A DNA stretch of 64,000 nt, taken from Bdellovibrionales bacterium (GTDB taxonomy: Bacteria; Bdellovibrionota; UBA1018). A program made the position numbers and the translations under genes. Shown here one piece after another: positions 17,152 through 24,709 of this stretch (within the stretch, counting starts at the first letter, position 1; each line of letters opens with the position of its first letter). Under the pieces are notes generated by a model. It saw only the letters and a program-made list of their open reading frames with translations. It was not told where the DNA came from and did no database searches. Location: the NCBI GenBank assembly GCA_018266355.1, contig JAFEAP010000029.1, positions 264,305 to 328,304 of the forward strand. The letters are read 5' to 3'.

Positions 17152-19058
17152 TGGAGCGGAACGCGCGCGCCGAGCTCTTTCGAGTCAGTCTCCTGCTCTC
17201 CCTCGGGATCGGGCTCGTGATCGCCGACCTTCGTTTCGATCGGGCCGCCGCGCTCGTTCTTTTCGGATTCTACCTTCTCGCGGCGCTCCTCCAGCGCTGG
17301 ATCATGGCGGGCCGGAGCTACGACGCGCTCGCGATGGCTCGTAGGGAGGCGAAGCGGATCGAGGAAAGCCGATCGCTCTTTTACTGCGGAGCTACGCTCG
17401 ATGCGGAGGAGGGCGAAGAAGAAAAGACGGCCGTTCGCGAGATCCTCGACCCTCGTCGCGCTTTTTACCGGAAAGCCGCGCGCTACGGACTCGTCGCGCT
17501 CTTCATCGCCGTCGGAATCCGGTTCCGAATGGACTTCCGGTTCTGGGATTCGCTCTTCGTCGCGGGAGCGATCGTGATCGTGATTTCCGCGACGACCGGA
17601 CACCTCCTCCTCGCCCTCGGATTGAACGCACTGGTGGTCTTTCCCTGCATCCTCACGCTCCCGAGCTGGAACGTGCCGGCGGCCTATCTCTATCTTTTCT
17701 CGGTTTGCCTGACCTTCGCGGCCCATCGATTTTACGAGGCCGATCGGACGGCGGAGGAGGATCCCGTCGATTGGTTCGTCGAACAGCGGAAGAGCCTCGC
17801 CCTTCGGAGCGCGCTCCTCGCGGTCGCGTTTTGCGTCGTCGGTCTCGTCGTCGATCGCCTCGTTCCGGATCCGAAACCGGAAGAAGGTGCGGGCGAGACG
17901 CTCGTCGAGAAAGCGATCGAGGCGAATCGCGCGCTCGGGAAAAAATTCCGATCCGCACCCCCGCGTTCCGCCGGCGGTAACGATGGACCGGCCGCGACGA
18001 TCGGCGAAAACACGGACGCCCCCGCATCGCGGATTTCGCCCGAGGAAGCGCGGCGGATGGCGATCGCGCTCGGAAGGCTCGGCGGGAAACCGGGTAATTT
18101 CGCGCCGACCGCGAAGGACGATTCCGAACCTTCGCCGGAGGGTTCTCCGGGCGGGCGAGCGAGGACGGGCGGACTGAGTTCCGAGGATCTCGCGAAGGCG
18201 ATGGGCGAGGTCCCGAAGCTGCCTTCCCCGGATCCGGAAACGCTCGCCCGGTTCCAAGCCGAGCTCGAGCGCCTTCGCTCCGAGCGCGCGAAGCGGGAGG
18301 AGGGAACGCTCCCGCTCGACGAGGCGAAGAAGATCCTCGAGTCGATGCCGAAGCCGAAGGATGGCGACGCTTCGAAAGACGCGCAGTTCGCCCGCGAGCT
18401 CGCGAAGGCGGTGGCGGAGGCCGATCGAAAGGGAATCGGGGAAGTGAACGTCGCGCGCGAATTGGGAAAAGGCGGATCGAAAGGGGCCGTGGCATCCGGC
18501 GACGCCGGGGTTTCCGCACCGGCGAAGTCGGAGCCGCGGAAGACGGTCACCCCCGTTCCGCCGCCCGAACCGCCGCCCGAACCGCCGCCCCTGATTTCGG
18601 AGGCGGCGTTGAAGCGGCTTTTCCGTCTGCTGAAGTTCCTCGCCTACCTCGGGTCGGTGATCGCGGCGGCGCTCTTCGTGAAAAAACTGCTCGCGAGGAA
18701 GAATCCGGAGGAGCTCGCGACGGAGACTCGCCGAAAGGCCACGCCGACGGAACGGGCGCGCCTCCTCGCCGAGGTTCGTCGGATCGAAAGGGCGAAGCTT
18801 TCCGAGGCCGAGGAAGTGGTGGCGCGCTACCGGGTCTTCCTCGAACTGATGGCGTGCCTGAATTTTCCGAAACCGGAATCGTACCCGCCCCACGAATTCG
18901 CGGATTTCCTCCGACGCGAGTTCCCGAAGATGGATTTTCCGTTTTCGGTGGTGACCGAAGGGTTCTGCGACGTCTATTACGGAGAATGGAAGCTCGGCTC
19001 GACCCGCCTCGGCGAGTTCAAGACCCAGCACGCGGCGATTTTCCGAAAACTCCTTTAG
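17151..19058 (+). CDS. Multi-pass membrane protein with DUF4129-like C-terminus
   Basis: The 635-aa protein starts at ATG 17151, sharing a base with the preceding stop. The N-terminal ~220 residues contain about six hydrophobic helices. Residues ~250-490 are a Gly/Ala/Glu-rich, probably disordered periplasmic region with a PPEPPPEPPP stretch. One more helix (~495-515) leads to a C-terminal ~100-aa helical domain (ERARLLAEVRRIER, YPPHEFADFLRREFP) like DUF4129 of bacterial transglutaminase-type proteins. A transglutaminase Cys/His/Asp core is not seen, so the usual enzymatic middle seems replaced by the disordered region. It completes the MoxR-DUF58 operon. Confidence 0.72.
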   Translation: MERNARAELFRVSLLLSLGIGLVIADLRFDRAAALVLFGFYLLAALLQRWIMAGRSYDALAMARREAKRIEESRSLFYCGATLDAEEGEEEKTAVREILDPRRAFYRKAARYGLVALFIAVGIRFRMDFRFWDSLFVAGAIVIVISATTGHLLLALGLNALVVFPCILTLPSWNVPAAYLYLFSVCLTFAAHRFYEADRTAEEDPVDWFVEQRKSLALRSALLAVAFCVVGLVVDRLVPDPKPEEGAGETLVEKAIEANRALGKKFRSAPPRSAGGNDGPAATIGENTDAPASRISPEEARRMAIALGRLGGKPGNFAPTAKDDSEPSPEGSPGGRARTGGLSSEDLAKAMGEVPKLPSPDPETLARFQAELERLRSERAKREEGTLPLDEAKKILESMPKPKDGDASKDAQFARELAKAVAEADRKGIGEVNVARELGKGGSKGAVASGDAGVSAPAKSEPRKTVTPVPPPEPPPEPPPLISEAALKRLFRLLKFLAYLGSVIAAALFVKKLLARKNPEELATETRRKATPTERARLLAEVRRIERAKLSEAEEVVARYRVFLELMACLNFPKPESYPPHEFADFLRREFPKMDFPFSVVTEGFCDVYYGEWKLGSTRLGEFKTQHAAIFRKLL

Positions 19059-19080
19059 AACCGGGATGGACCGGATCGCC

Positions 19081-19120
19081 GTCTAAGTTTTCGACAGCCT
19101 CGCAAGGGTTCTACGTTCTC
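19081..19120 (+). promoter_or_regulatory. Promoter-like motif shared with position 28009
   Basis: The 16-mer GTCTAAGTTTTCGACA at 19081-19096 recurs with one change at 28009-28024. In both copies it is followed, 11 bases later, by GT(T/G)CTA. TCGACA with a 15-base gap to TACGTT would fit a -35/-10 pair. It lies ~100 bp before the L,D-transpeptidase-like gene. Sigma-factor assignment cannot be made from two copies. Confidence 0.4.
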
Positions 19121-19201
19121 CGGAAAGCGACTTAAAAAAACCTTTTAAAATCAATAATTTAAGAGGGACCGACCTGGTATCGTCTGTGCTTTATGGAAGG
19201 C

Positions 19202-21169
19202 ATGTCTCATTTCTCGCGTGCACGCGTCTCCGCGTTCTTCGGTATCGTCCTAAGCCTTTCTTTCGCCGCCCAAGCGGAGAAGTACGGTCCTTTCCCGATC
19301 CGCCGGAGCGCGGTCGAAAAGATGGCGTACTCTTTCCGCGTGAAGCTCGAAGAGCCGACGATGGCCCTCGATCTCGCGAACTCCGGCCACCTCACCGACG
19401 GTCTTCTCACGCTCATGAACGACGTGACGATCAAGGCGCCGATCGACCCGGTGACGAAAAAGACCAAGCTCGGCCCCGACGGCCAGCCCCTTCCGGATAT
19501 GCTTTATCCCGCCGGTTACGTTCTCGATCCGAAGAATAAACCGGAAGATAACATCCTCCTCCCGAAGGACGTGATGGTGACCGCCGCCGCGATGGCGGAC
19601 GGGAAATACGAAATCGGCCGGTTCGCGTATCTCGGCGTCGCACCCCGTTTCGAGTCGAAAAACCTCGAAATGTACGCGAGCAAAATGGGTCACACCCTGC
19701 GCGTGAAAGGCTTCGTCACCCGCGACGTTCTCGATTCGTACGAATTCACGCTCCTCGACCGTTTCGCGTCCTACGCGAAGATGCTCGACAATCCGAAGAT
19801 CCGCCTCGAGCCGCTGAAGGATCTCGCGAAAATGTCCGAGAAGGCGTCGAACGGCGATTCGAAAAAGTGGTTCGCCGTGGCCGCGATGTATTCCCATCAC
19901 CTCTACGACGACGGCTCGGGCGACATCTACTCGGGGCAGCCGCTCGTTCCGCAGCCTAACCCGACGGTTACTCCGAGCGCCGATCAGCTCGCGAAGATCG
20001 CGGCCGGCCGGATCGAAGAGGCGCGCTATAAGAAGATCATCCTCGACCGCATGATCCGGATTTACCTGAACGATCCCTCGGCGACCGTCGAGTCGGGTCT
20101 CGCCCTCTACGATTCGTACGTGAAGGATCCGAACTTCATGCTTTCGCGTCGCGCGCAGTCCGAGGCGCTCTTCCGCGCACACTTCGGTTCGGTTTTCGCG
20201 GAAGGCAAGCCGGTCGCCCCGCTCTATCCGATCGCCCCGCTCGTCGCGCCGAGCCCGCTTCCTTCGGGCTCCCCGGTGGCGGCCGCGACGCCGATTCCGC
20301 CGGCGGTCGACGCGCATCCGGATGCCCTCGGCTTCATCACGATCGTTTATCCGATCGCGATCGATAAGGAAGGTCCGTTCAAGCTTCCGAAGCCGGGCCT
20401 GCGTAAGTTTCCGTTGAGTTCCTCCGTCGAAGGCTACTGGTGGTCCGGTCGGTGGGGCAGCGAATTCGGCGGTTTCCCTTTCATCCAAATCACCGAAGAC
20501 GGCGTCGCGAACCACGGTCCGATCACCATCGGCAACGGCGACACCTGGTACCTCCGTCGCGATAACGTCTCGCATTCCTGCATGCGAATGGACGCGAGCG
20601 ACGTCATGGAACTTCGCGCGTTGATCCCGCGGAACATGAGAAGCCTCGCGCGTCTCGGCCAGACGATCCCTTACTGGATCTTCGAGTGGCCGGACGTCAC
20701 CGACGTGAACAACGACGGGAAAAACGAAGTCATCGACGTCGCGTACTATTCGCTTCCGACGAGCGGGTCGGCGATTTCGAAGCCGGAAGCCTGGGCTCCG
20801 GGCGCCTATAACAAGATCTATTGGAAAAAGGTGTTTTCTCCCTACGTGGGACGACTGAAGTCGAAGAACACGTTCACGATTTCGACGGTCGAAGAGACCG
20901 ATGCGAGCGGCGCGAAGCACACGCGGAACGTCGGGACGTTCAAGGGCCTTCCTAAGTACGACGTCGTGGGCGGCGTGCTGAAATCGGTCGGTTACTATAC
21001 TGAGGAACTCCCGATCTGGACCTTCGCCCAGCGCCCGACCCAGATCATCCAGTTCCGCGAGGACGACGTCGTTTACGGAAACGCGGACGATAACGGAGAC
21101 GATACGTTCGGCTCCTATTATCCCGGAGTCGTGAACAAGTTCGGACGTCGCGTTCCTACCGAGAAATAA
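19202..21169 (+). CDS. L,D-transpeptidase (YkuD-like) family periplasmic protein
   Basis: Start is at ATG 19202 or 19193; from 19202 the protein begins with a good Sec signal peptide (cleavage near AAQAE). The ~655-aa product is much longer than ordinary L,D-transpeptidases. Residues ~25-340 are an uncharacterised N-terminal region. The catalytic-type segment is at ~390-480: His441 in NHGPITIGN and Cys463 in VSHSCMRM (numbered from 19193), a spacing like the YkuD His...SHGC motif but with Ser before Cys. L,D-transpeptidases remodel peptidoglycan cross-links or attach proteins. The C-terminal ~150 aa are additional. An AT-rich stretch at 19131-19160 precedes the gene and may hold the promoter. 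Confidence 0.72.
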   Translation: MSHFSRARVSAFFGIVLSLSFAAQAEKYGPFPIRRSAVEKMAYSFRVKLEEPTMALDLANSGHLTDGLLTLMNDVTIKAPIDPVTKKTKLGPDGQPLPDMLYPAGYVLDPKNKPEDNILLPKDVMVTAAAMADGKYEIGRFAYLGVAPRFESKNLEMYASKMGHTLRVKGFVTRDVLDSYEFTLLDRFASYAKMLDNPKIRLEPLKDLAKMSEKASNGDSKKWFAVAAMYSHHLYDDGSGDIYSGQPLVPQPNPTVTPSADQLAKIAAGRIEEARYKKIILDRMIRIYLNDPSATVESGLALYDSYVKDPNFMLSRRAQSEALFRAHFGSVFAEGKPVAPLYPIAPLVAPSPLPSGSPVAAATPIPPAVDAHPDALGFITIVYPIAIDKEGPFKLPKPGLRKFPLSSSVEGYWWSGRWGSEFGGFPFIQITEDGVANHGPITIGNGDTWYLRRDNVSHSCMRMDASDVMELRALIPRNMRSLARLGQTIPYWIFEWPDVTDVNNDGKNEVIDVAYYSLPTSGSAISKPEAWAPGAYNKIYWKKVFSPYVGRLKSKNTFTISTVEETDASGAKHTRNVGTFKGLPKYDVVGGVLKSVGYYTEELPIWTFAQRPTQIIQFREDDVVYGNADDNGDDTFGSYYPGVVNKFGRRVPTEK

Positions 21170-21521
21170 GGATCGCGGCGACGAGACCGATCGCGCCGGG
21201 TATCGCCTGGACGAAGAGAATCTTCCGGCTCGCGGTGAGTCCGCCGTAGATTCCGGCGATCGTCACGCACGCGAAGAAGAACGTCCGCAGCTGCCGGCCG
21301 ACCTCGGGGTCGGGGTGGACGATCGCCCAGACGAGTCCCGCCGCGAGGAACCCGTTATAGAGTCCTTGGTTCGCGGCGAGGACCGCCGAGTCGCGGGCTT
21401 GTTCGGGAGTCCGCCCGAACGCTTTCATTCCGAGCGGTTTCGTCCAGAAGAACATTTCGAGTGCGAGGAAGTAGAAGTGAAGGGCGGCGACGAGTCCGGC
21501 CCAGGTATTCCCGAAAAGCAC
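21156..21521 (-). CDS. DUF1304 family membrane protein
   Basis: The 121-aa protein has four hydrophobic helices and the DUF1304 signature pattern: HFYFLALEMFFW near residue 15, an ANQGLYNGFLAAGL segment (~50-63) and AGIYGG (~88-93). Function of this family is unknown. Its 3' end overlaps the convergent L,D-transpeptidase-like gene by 14 bp. The next gene upstream on the same strand ends 13 bp away, suggesting co-transcription. Confidence 0.88.
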   Translation of the reverse strand: MLFGNTWAGLVAALHFYFLALEMFFWTKPLGMKAFGRTPEQARDSAVLAANQGLYNGFLAAGLVWAIVHPDPEVGRQLRTFFFACVTIAGIYGGLTASRKILFVQAIPGAIGLVAAILISR

Positions 21522-21534
21522 GGACGCGCCGCCT

Positions 21535-22002
21535 TTATTGGATCGCGCAGCCGTACATGAACGGCTCGCCGCGGTCGCTGTTCCAACCGACGTTCACGAA
21601 CGTGACTTGGCCGCGGTTATCCGTCCGGATCTCGAGGCGTGCGCGATAAACCGACTTCCGCGTCTTTCCGTTCCCGAGATTCTCGACGTACTCGTTCTCG
21701 ACGGTCGCCGTCCGCGCCTTCTCGTCGAGTTTCTTCACCCGAGTCTTCGCCTTCACCTCGAAAAGCCCCCGGACGTTCCGTCGGGAGCCGTCGATGTCCG
21801 AATAAGTCGCGATCAGCCGATCCCCGTTCGCGACGAAGTCGATCGCACAATCGGTCATGATATCCGTCCGTCCCCCGAGGTGCGCTTCCGCGCCGCCCAT
21901 CTGTTTCACGAGATAAGCCACGAGATCCCCCGGCTTCTCCGAAGCGAGAGCCGAAACCGAAAAAGCGGCCGAAACGAGCGAAGCGAGAATCGAAAGTCGC
22001 AT
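21535..22002 (-). CDS. Small exported protein of unknown function
   Basis: The 155-aa product has a Sec signal peptide (residues 1-20, cleavage after ALA) and a mature beta-rich domain with two cysteines (~52 and ~153) that could form a disulfide. The pattern resembles SH3- or lipocalin-like small periplasmic proteins, but no family is recognised. It precedes the DUF1304 gene by 13 bp. Confidence 0.65.
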   Translation of the reverse strand: MRLSILASLVSAAFSVSALASEKPGDLVAYLVKQMGGAEAHLGGRTDIMTDCAIDFVANGDRLIATYSDIDGSRRNVRGLFEVKAKTRVKKLDEKARTATVENEYVENLGNGKTRKSVYRARLEIRTDNRGQVTFVNVGWNSDRGEPFMYGCAIQ

Positions 22003-22044
22003 GGGTAAAGTCTCCAGTCCCTAAACTGAACCACCCAAGCCCGA

Positions 22045-22248
22045 GCGAAGCAAGCGCGCCGCCCCGTTCCCCGCGCAAGCGAAGCAAGCGCCCGTCCCCG
22101 TTCCCCACGCAAGCGAAGCAAGCGCCCGTCCCCGTTCCCCACGCAAGCGAAGCAAGCGCCCGTCCCCGTTCCCCGCGTAAGCGAAGCAAGCGCCCGTCCC
22201 CATTCCCCACGCAAGCGAAGCAAGCGTGCCTCCCCATCCTCGTTCCCT
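22045..22248. repeat. Six tandem copies of a 34-bp repeat
   Basis: Units start at 22045, 22079, 22113, 22147, 22181 and 22215. Each begins GCGAAGCAAGCG, followed by a C-rich half (CCCGTCCCCGTTCCCC) and ACGCAA. The four middle copies differ at one to three positions; the outer copies are more diverged, and degenerate fragments continue to about 22275. The period is not a multiple of three and the open frames across it are repeat artefacts. The array fills most of the 460-bp gap between a minus-strand gene and tRNA-Ser. Confidence 0.9.
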
Positions 22249-22339
22249 TCCCCGGTGCCAGCGAAGCGAGCAACCCGCCGCCCTTCTTCCTCCCCATTCC
22301 TCACCGAATCCGGTGAAGAGAGAGAGACGCAAGCGCGGC

Positions 22340-22356
22340 AAATCGCGAAGCGATTT
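22340..22356. repeat. Perfect inverted repeat AAATCGC-GAA-GCGATTT
   Basis: A 7-bp perfect stem with a 3-nt loop lies between the 34-bp repeat array and the tRNA terminator. There is no U-run beside it, so it is not an obvious terminator. It could be a small protein-binding site or a chance palindrome. Confidence 0.4.
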
Positions 22357-22418
22357 GACCGCGATGCGATTCCGAGACCGCAGGTCGGAGGAAGCGAATC
22401 GCCTGATCCCACCCCGTT

Positions 22419-22459
22419 AAAAAGAAAGGGCCCCTCCGAAGGAGGGACCCTTTCTTTTT
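22419..22459 (-). terminator. Intrinsic terminator after tRNA-Ser
   Basis: A 19-bp stem with one mismatch (AAAAAGAAAGGG... pairing with ...CCCTTTCTTTTT) and a GAA loop. Read on the minus strand it ends in a U-rich tract. It begins 5 bp past the tRNA 3' end, the expected position for the tRNA terminator. The stem is symmetric enough to work in both directions. Confidence 0.9.
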
Positions 22460-22463
22460 AAAG

Positions 22464-22554
22464 TGGCGGAGAGAGAGAGATTCGAACTCTCGGTAGCCTT
22501 TTGGGCTACGCACCCTTAGCAAGGGTGTGGTTTCGGCCACTCACCCATCTCTCC
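22464..22554 (-). tRNA. tRNA-Ser (anticodon GCT)
   Basis: The minus strand folds as a class II tRNA: acceptor stem GGAGAGA/TCTCTCC, D-arm TGGGTGAGTGGCCGAAACCA, anticodon stem ACCCT/AGGGT with anticodon GCT, a long variable arm (GTAGCC...GGCTAC) and T-arm GAGAG-TTCGAAT-CTCTC. The discriminator is G and the CCA end is encoded. It reads AGC/AGU serine codons. Confidence 0.96.
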
Positions 22555-22660
22555 GGGCCTAGCCTTTGGCCTCGAGCTTAGCACCTCGAAAGGCGATGTA
22601 CAAACCGCGTACCCGCGGGAAAACGGCGCCCCGCGCAATTCGGGAAAACCCCCGAAAACC

Positions 22661-23359
22661 CTAGAAAAAGAGTCCGACCGTCAGCAGCGCCGCGCGCGTT
22701 TCGCTCGAATCGCGCGCGGAGGTGTACTGGTATTGGAGCTCGATCGGGAGGCTCAGCTTCGATCCGAGCGGGATCGCGTAACCGAATCCGCCGTGGAGGG
22801 CGGTTCCGCCGTAGTCCTTGTCGGCGTAGGCGTTCTTGTCCTTGTCGCTCGCGATGTTCGTATCGTTGAAACCCGCGTCGATCCGGATGAAGGGTCCGCG
22901 CCGGACGTGCTCGCCGAGGAAGAAGACCATCGTGCCGCCGACGAAGATGTTGGTGACGCTCAAATCCGGGTTCGTCGTGCTGTCGTAGCTCGAATAGAGA
23001 AGGTCGATCGCCGGGCCGAGGAAGACTTTTCCGCCGCCCATGCGCCACGCGAAGAAGCCGTCCATGTGCACCGTCGTGCGATCGTTCGCGCCGTAGGCGT
23101 TCCGGTAGGAGTCGATTTCGTCCTTCATCTTTCCCGAGGTCTCGAAGCTGCCGCCGCCGAGGTTTCCGCCGACCATCCACTTCCGTTCGGGCTCGACGTA
23201 TTTCGAGGGCACGGAAGGATCGCGGTCTTCGACGTCGCCGAAGTCTTCCTTGGCCGGCGTCGGTGCGGGAATATTCGGATTCGTACGGTCCGCCGCGAAG
23301 AGAGATGCACTCGCGGTGCAAGCGACGAGTATGGAAATGCAGAAGAAGGAAGTTTTCAT
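22661..23359 (-). CDS. Outer-membrane beta-barrel protein
   Basis: The start at 23359 gives a proper Sec signal peptide (MKTSFFCISILVAC..., cleavage after LFAA); a GTG five codons upstream is the alternative. The 232-aa protein has a Pro/Asp-rich mature N-terminus (~22-55), then amphipathic strands, and ends in LLTVGLFF with a terminal Phe, typical of outer-membrane barrels. It resembles OmpW/OmpA-barrel sized proteins, but no subfamily is recognised. It is monocistronic, facing tRNA-Ser. Confidence 0.72.
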   Translation of the reverse strand: MKTSFFCISILVACTASASLFAADRTNPNIPAPTPAKEDFGDVEDRDPSVPSKYVEPERKWMVGGNLGGGSFETSGKMKDEIDSYRNAYGANDRTTVHMDGFFAWRMGGGKVFLGPAIDLLYSSYDSTTNPDLSVTNIFVGGTMVFFLGEHVRRGPFIRIDAGFNDTNIASDKDKNAYADKDYGGTALHGGFGYAIPLGSKLSLPIELQYQYTSARDSSETRAALLTVGLFF

Positions 23360-23456
23360 CCGGGAAGGATTCACAGCGTGCGCGGCGGCGACAAGCGGAA
23401 AACGATCATGCGGCGAGTCGTCGGCGCGGCCTAACCCTTTTATCTGAAGAATTTAT

Positions 23457-23484
23457 TTGAGGATTTTCGGATTCGACTTACCCT
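23457..23484 (+). promoter_or_regulatory. Possible sigma70-type promoter for the DUF3015 pair
   Basis: TTGAGG at 23457-23462, a 16-base spacer and TACCCT at 23479-23484, about 48 bp before the first DUF3015 start. The -35 match is good and the -10 weak. Confidence 0.3.
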
Positions 23485-23531
23485 AAGGTCTGTCCCAAAA
23501 CCTATTACTCATTGAACGAGTGGAGAAGAAA

Positions 23532-24008
23532 ATGAAGAAAAGAATTCTTTCTCTCGCGCTCGTGGCGGGCGCGTTGATCGCGTCTTCCGCGAGTGCGGCG
23601 AACTACGGAATGGCCGGTTGCGGCCTCGGCGGCATGATTTGGCCGCATGACAACTCGAAGATCCAGATCCTCGCGAGCTATCTGAATATGATCGGCTATC
23701 AGTCTTTCGCCATCACGTCGGGTACCTCGAACTGCGTGGACGATCACACGACGGCTTCCGCGATGTACATCGCTGTGAACCAAGAGTCCCTCAAGAAGGA
23801 CATCGCGCGCGGCGAAGGCGAGTCCCTGAACGGCCTCTCCCAAGTCATGAACTGCTCGGATGCGGCGAAACTGAACTCGACGCTCCAAGCGAATTACGCG
23901 ACCATCTTCACGTCGGAAGGCATGAAGTCGGAAGACGTGAACAAGAACATCCAAGCCGTGATCCAGTCCTCGAAGGACTTGAACGCGACTTGTACGGCCG
24001 GCCTCTAA
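23532..24008 (+). CDS. DUF3015 family exported protein (copy 1)
   Basis: The start at 23532 has GGAG seven bases upstream and begins the signal peptide MKKRILSLALVAG...ASA. The 158-aa product has the DUF3015 hallmarks: an NYGMAGCGLGGMIW start, a TSGTSNC segment, ARGEGESLNGLSQVMNC and a terminal TC. Four cysteines probably form two disulfides. Family function is unknown; members are abundant in predatory and other deltaproteobacteria-like genomes. The second copy begins 21 bp downstream. Confidence 0.9.
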   Translation: MKKRILSLALVAGALIASSASAANYGMAGCGLGGMIWPHDNSKIQILASYLNMIGYQSFAITSGTSNCVDDHTTASAMYIAVNQESLKKDIARGEGESLNGLSQVMNCSDAAKLNSTLQANYATIFTSEGMKSEDVNKNIQAVIQSSKDLNATCTAGL

Positions 24009-24029
24009 TCGGAGAGAAGGGTAAAGAAA

Positions 24030-24611
24030 ATGAAAAAAATCATCTCTACGATTGCGGTTTCTCTTCTCGCGGCTTCGACGGCTTTCGCGGCCCAACCGGC
24101 CAAGAAGACGGCTCCGGCGGCCAAGCCGGCTCCGGCGATGGCGGCTCCGGCCCACCACATGTCCGGCGGTTCGAGCTACGCTCGTAACTACGGCATGTCG
24201 GGCTGCGGTCTCGGTTCGATTTGGATCGACAAGAACCACATGCAGATCTTCTCTTCGACGACGAACATGATGTATACGCAGATTTTCGCGGTCAGCTCCG
24301 GCACCTCGAACTGCGTCGAAACCCCGACCACGGCCAAGGCCGACCGGATGGACAAGTACATCGTCGTGAACAAGCTCGCGCTCGCGGACGACATCGCCCG
24401 CGGCGAAGGCGAGACGATCCAAGGCCTCGCTCAGATCATGAACTGCCAAGGCGCCGAGAACCTCGGTTCCGCGCTCCAGGCGAAGTTCGCCACGATCTTC
24501 CCGAGCCACGAAGTGACGGTGAACGACATCACCGACCACATCATCACGGTCGTCGGCCAAGATTCCTCGCTCTCCGCGGCTTGCGGAGTGTCGATGGTTT
24601 CCGCGCTCTAA
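24030..24611 (+). CDS. DUF3015 family exported protein (copy 2)
   Basis: The 193-aa paralogue of the preceding gene has its own ribosome-binding site. It has a signal peptide (MKKIISTIAVSLLAAS...AFA), then a Lys/Ala/Pro-rich spacer (~22-50) absent from copy 1, then the same core: NYGMSGCGLGSIW, SSGTSNC, ARGEGETIQGLAQIMNC and a terminal cysteine. Copies are roughly half identical, so the tandem duplication is not recent. Confidence 0.9.
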   Translation: MKKIISTIAVSLLAASTAFAAQPAKKTAPAAKPAPAMAAPAHHMSGGSSYARNYGMSGCGLGSIWIDKNHMQIFSSTTNMMYTQIFAVSSGTSNCVETPTTAKADRMDKYIVVNKLALADDIARGEGETIQGLAQIMNCQGAENLGSALQAKFATIFPSHEVTVNDITDHIITVVGQDSSLSAACGVSMVSAL

Positions 24612-24643
24612 GATCGGTCCGGCCAAAAGCCTCGACTTAAGCT

Positions 24644-24709
24644 CGACTGCCCATTGTTTCCGGCCCCGGTTAACGGTAAGCCGAAGGAACAGTGGGCAGT
24701 CGGCTTTTT
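24644..24709 (+). terminator. Strong hairpin and U-run overlapping the next gene's ribosome-binding site and start
   Basis: CGACTGCCCATTGTT (from 24644) pairs with the 3' arm AACAGTGGGCAGTCG (to 24701), with one mismatch, followed by GCTTTTT. It terminates the DUF3015 operon. The 3' arm contains the AAGGA site and GTG start (24692) of the DUF4105 gene, so full-length read-through RNA would hide that start. Confidence 0.8.

Noticed and set aside
22021..22412. Minus-strand open frames rich in GTGACFACVGNGDGRLLRL-type repeats
   Set aside because: They are translations of the 34-bp DNA repeat in its three phases and have no ribosome-binding site or family; treated as repeat artefact.
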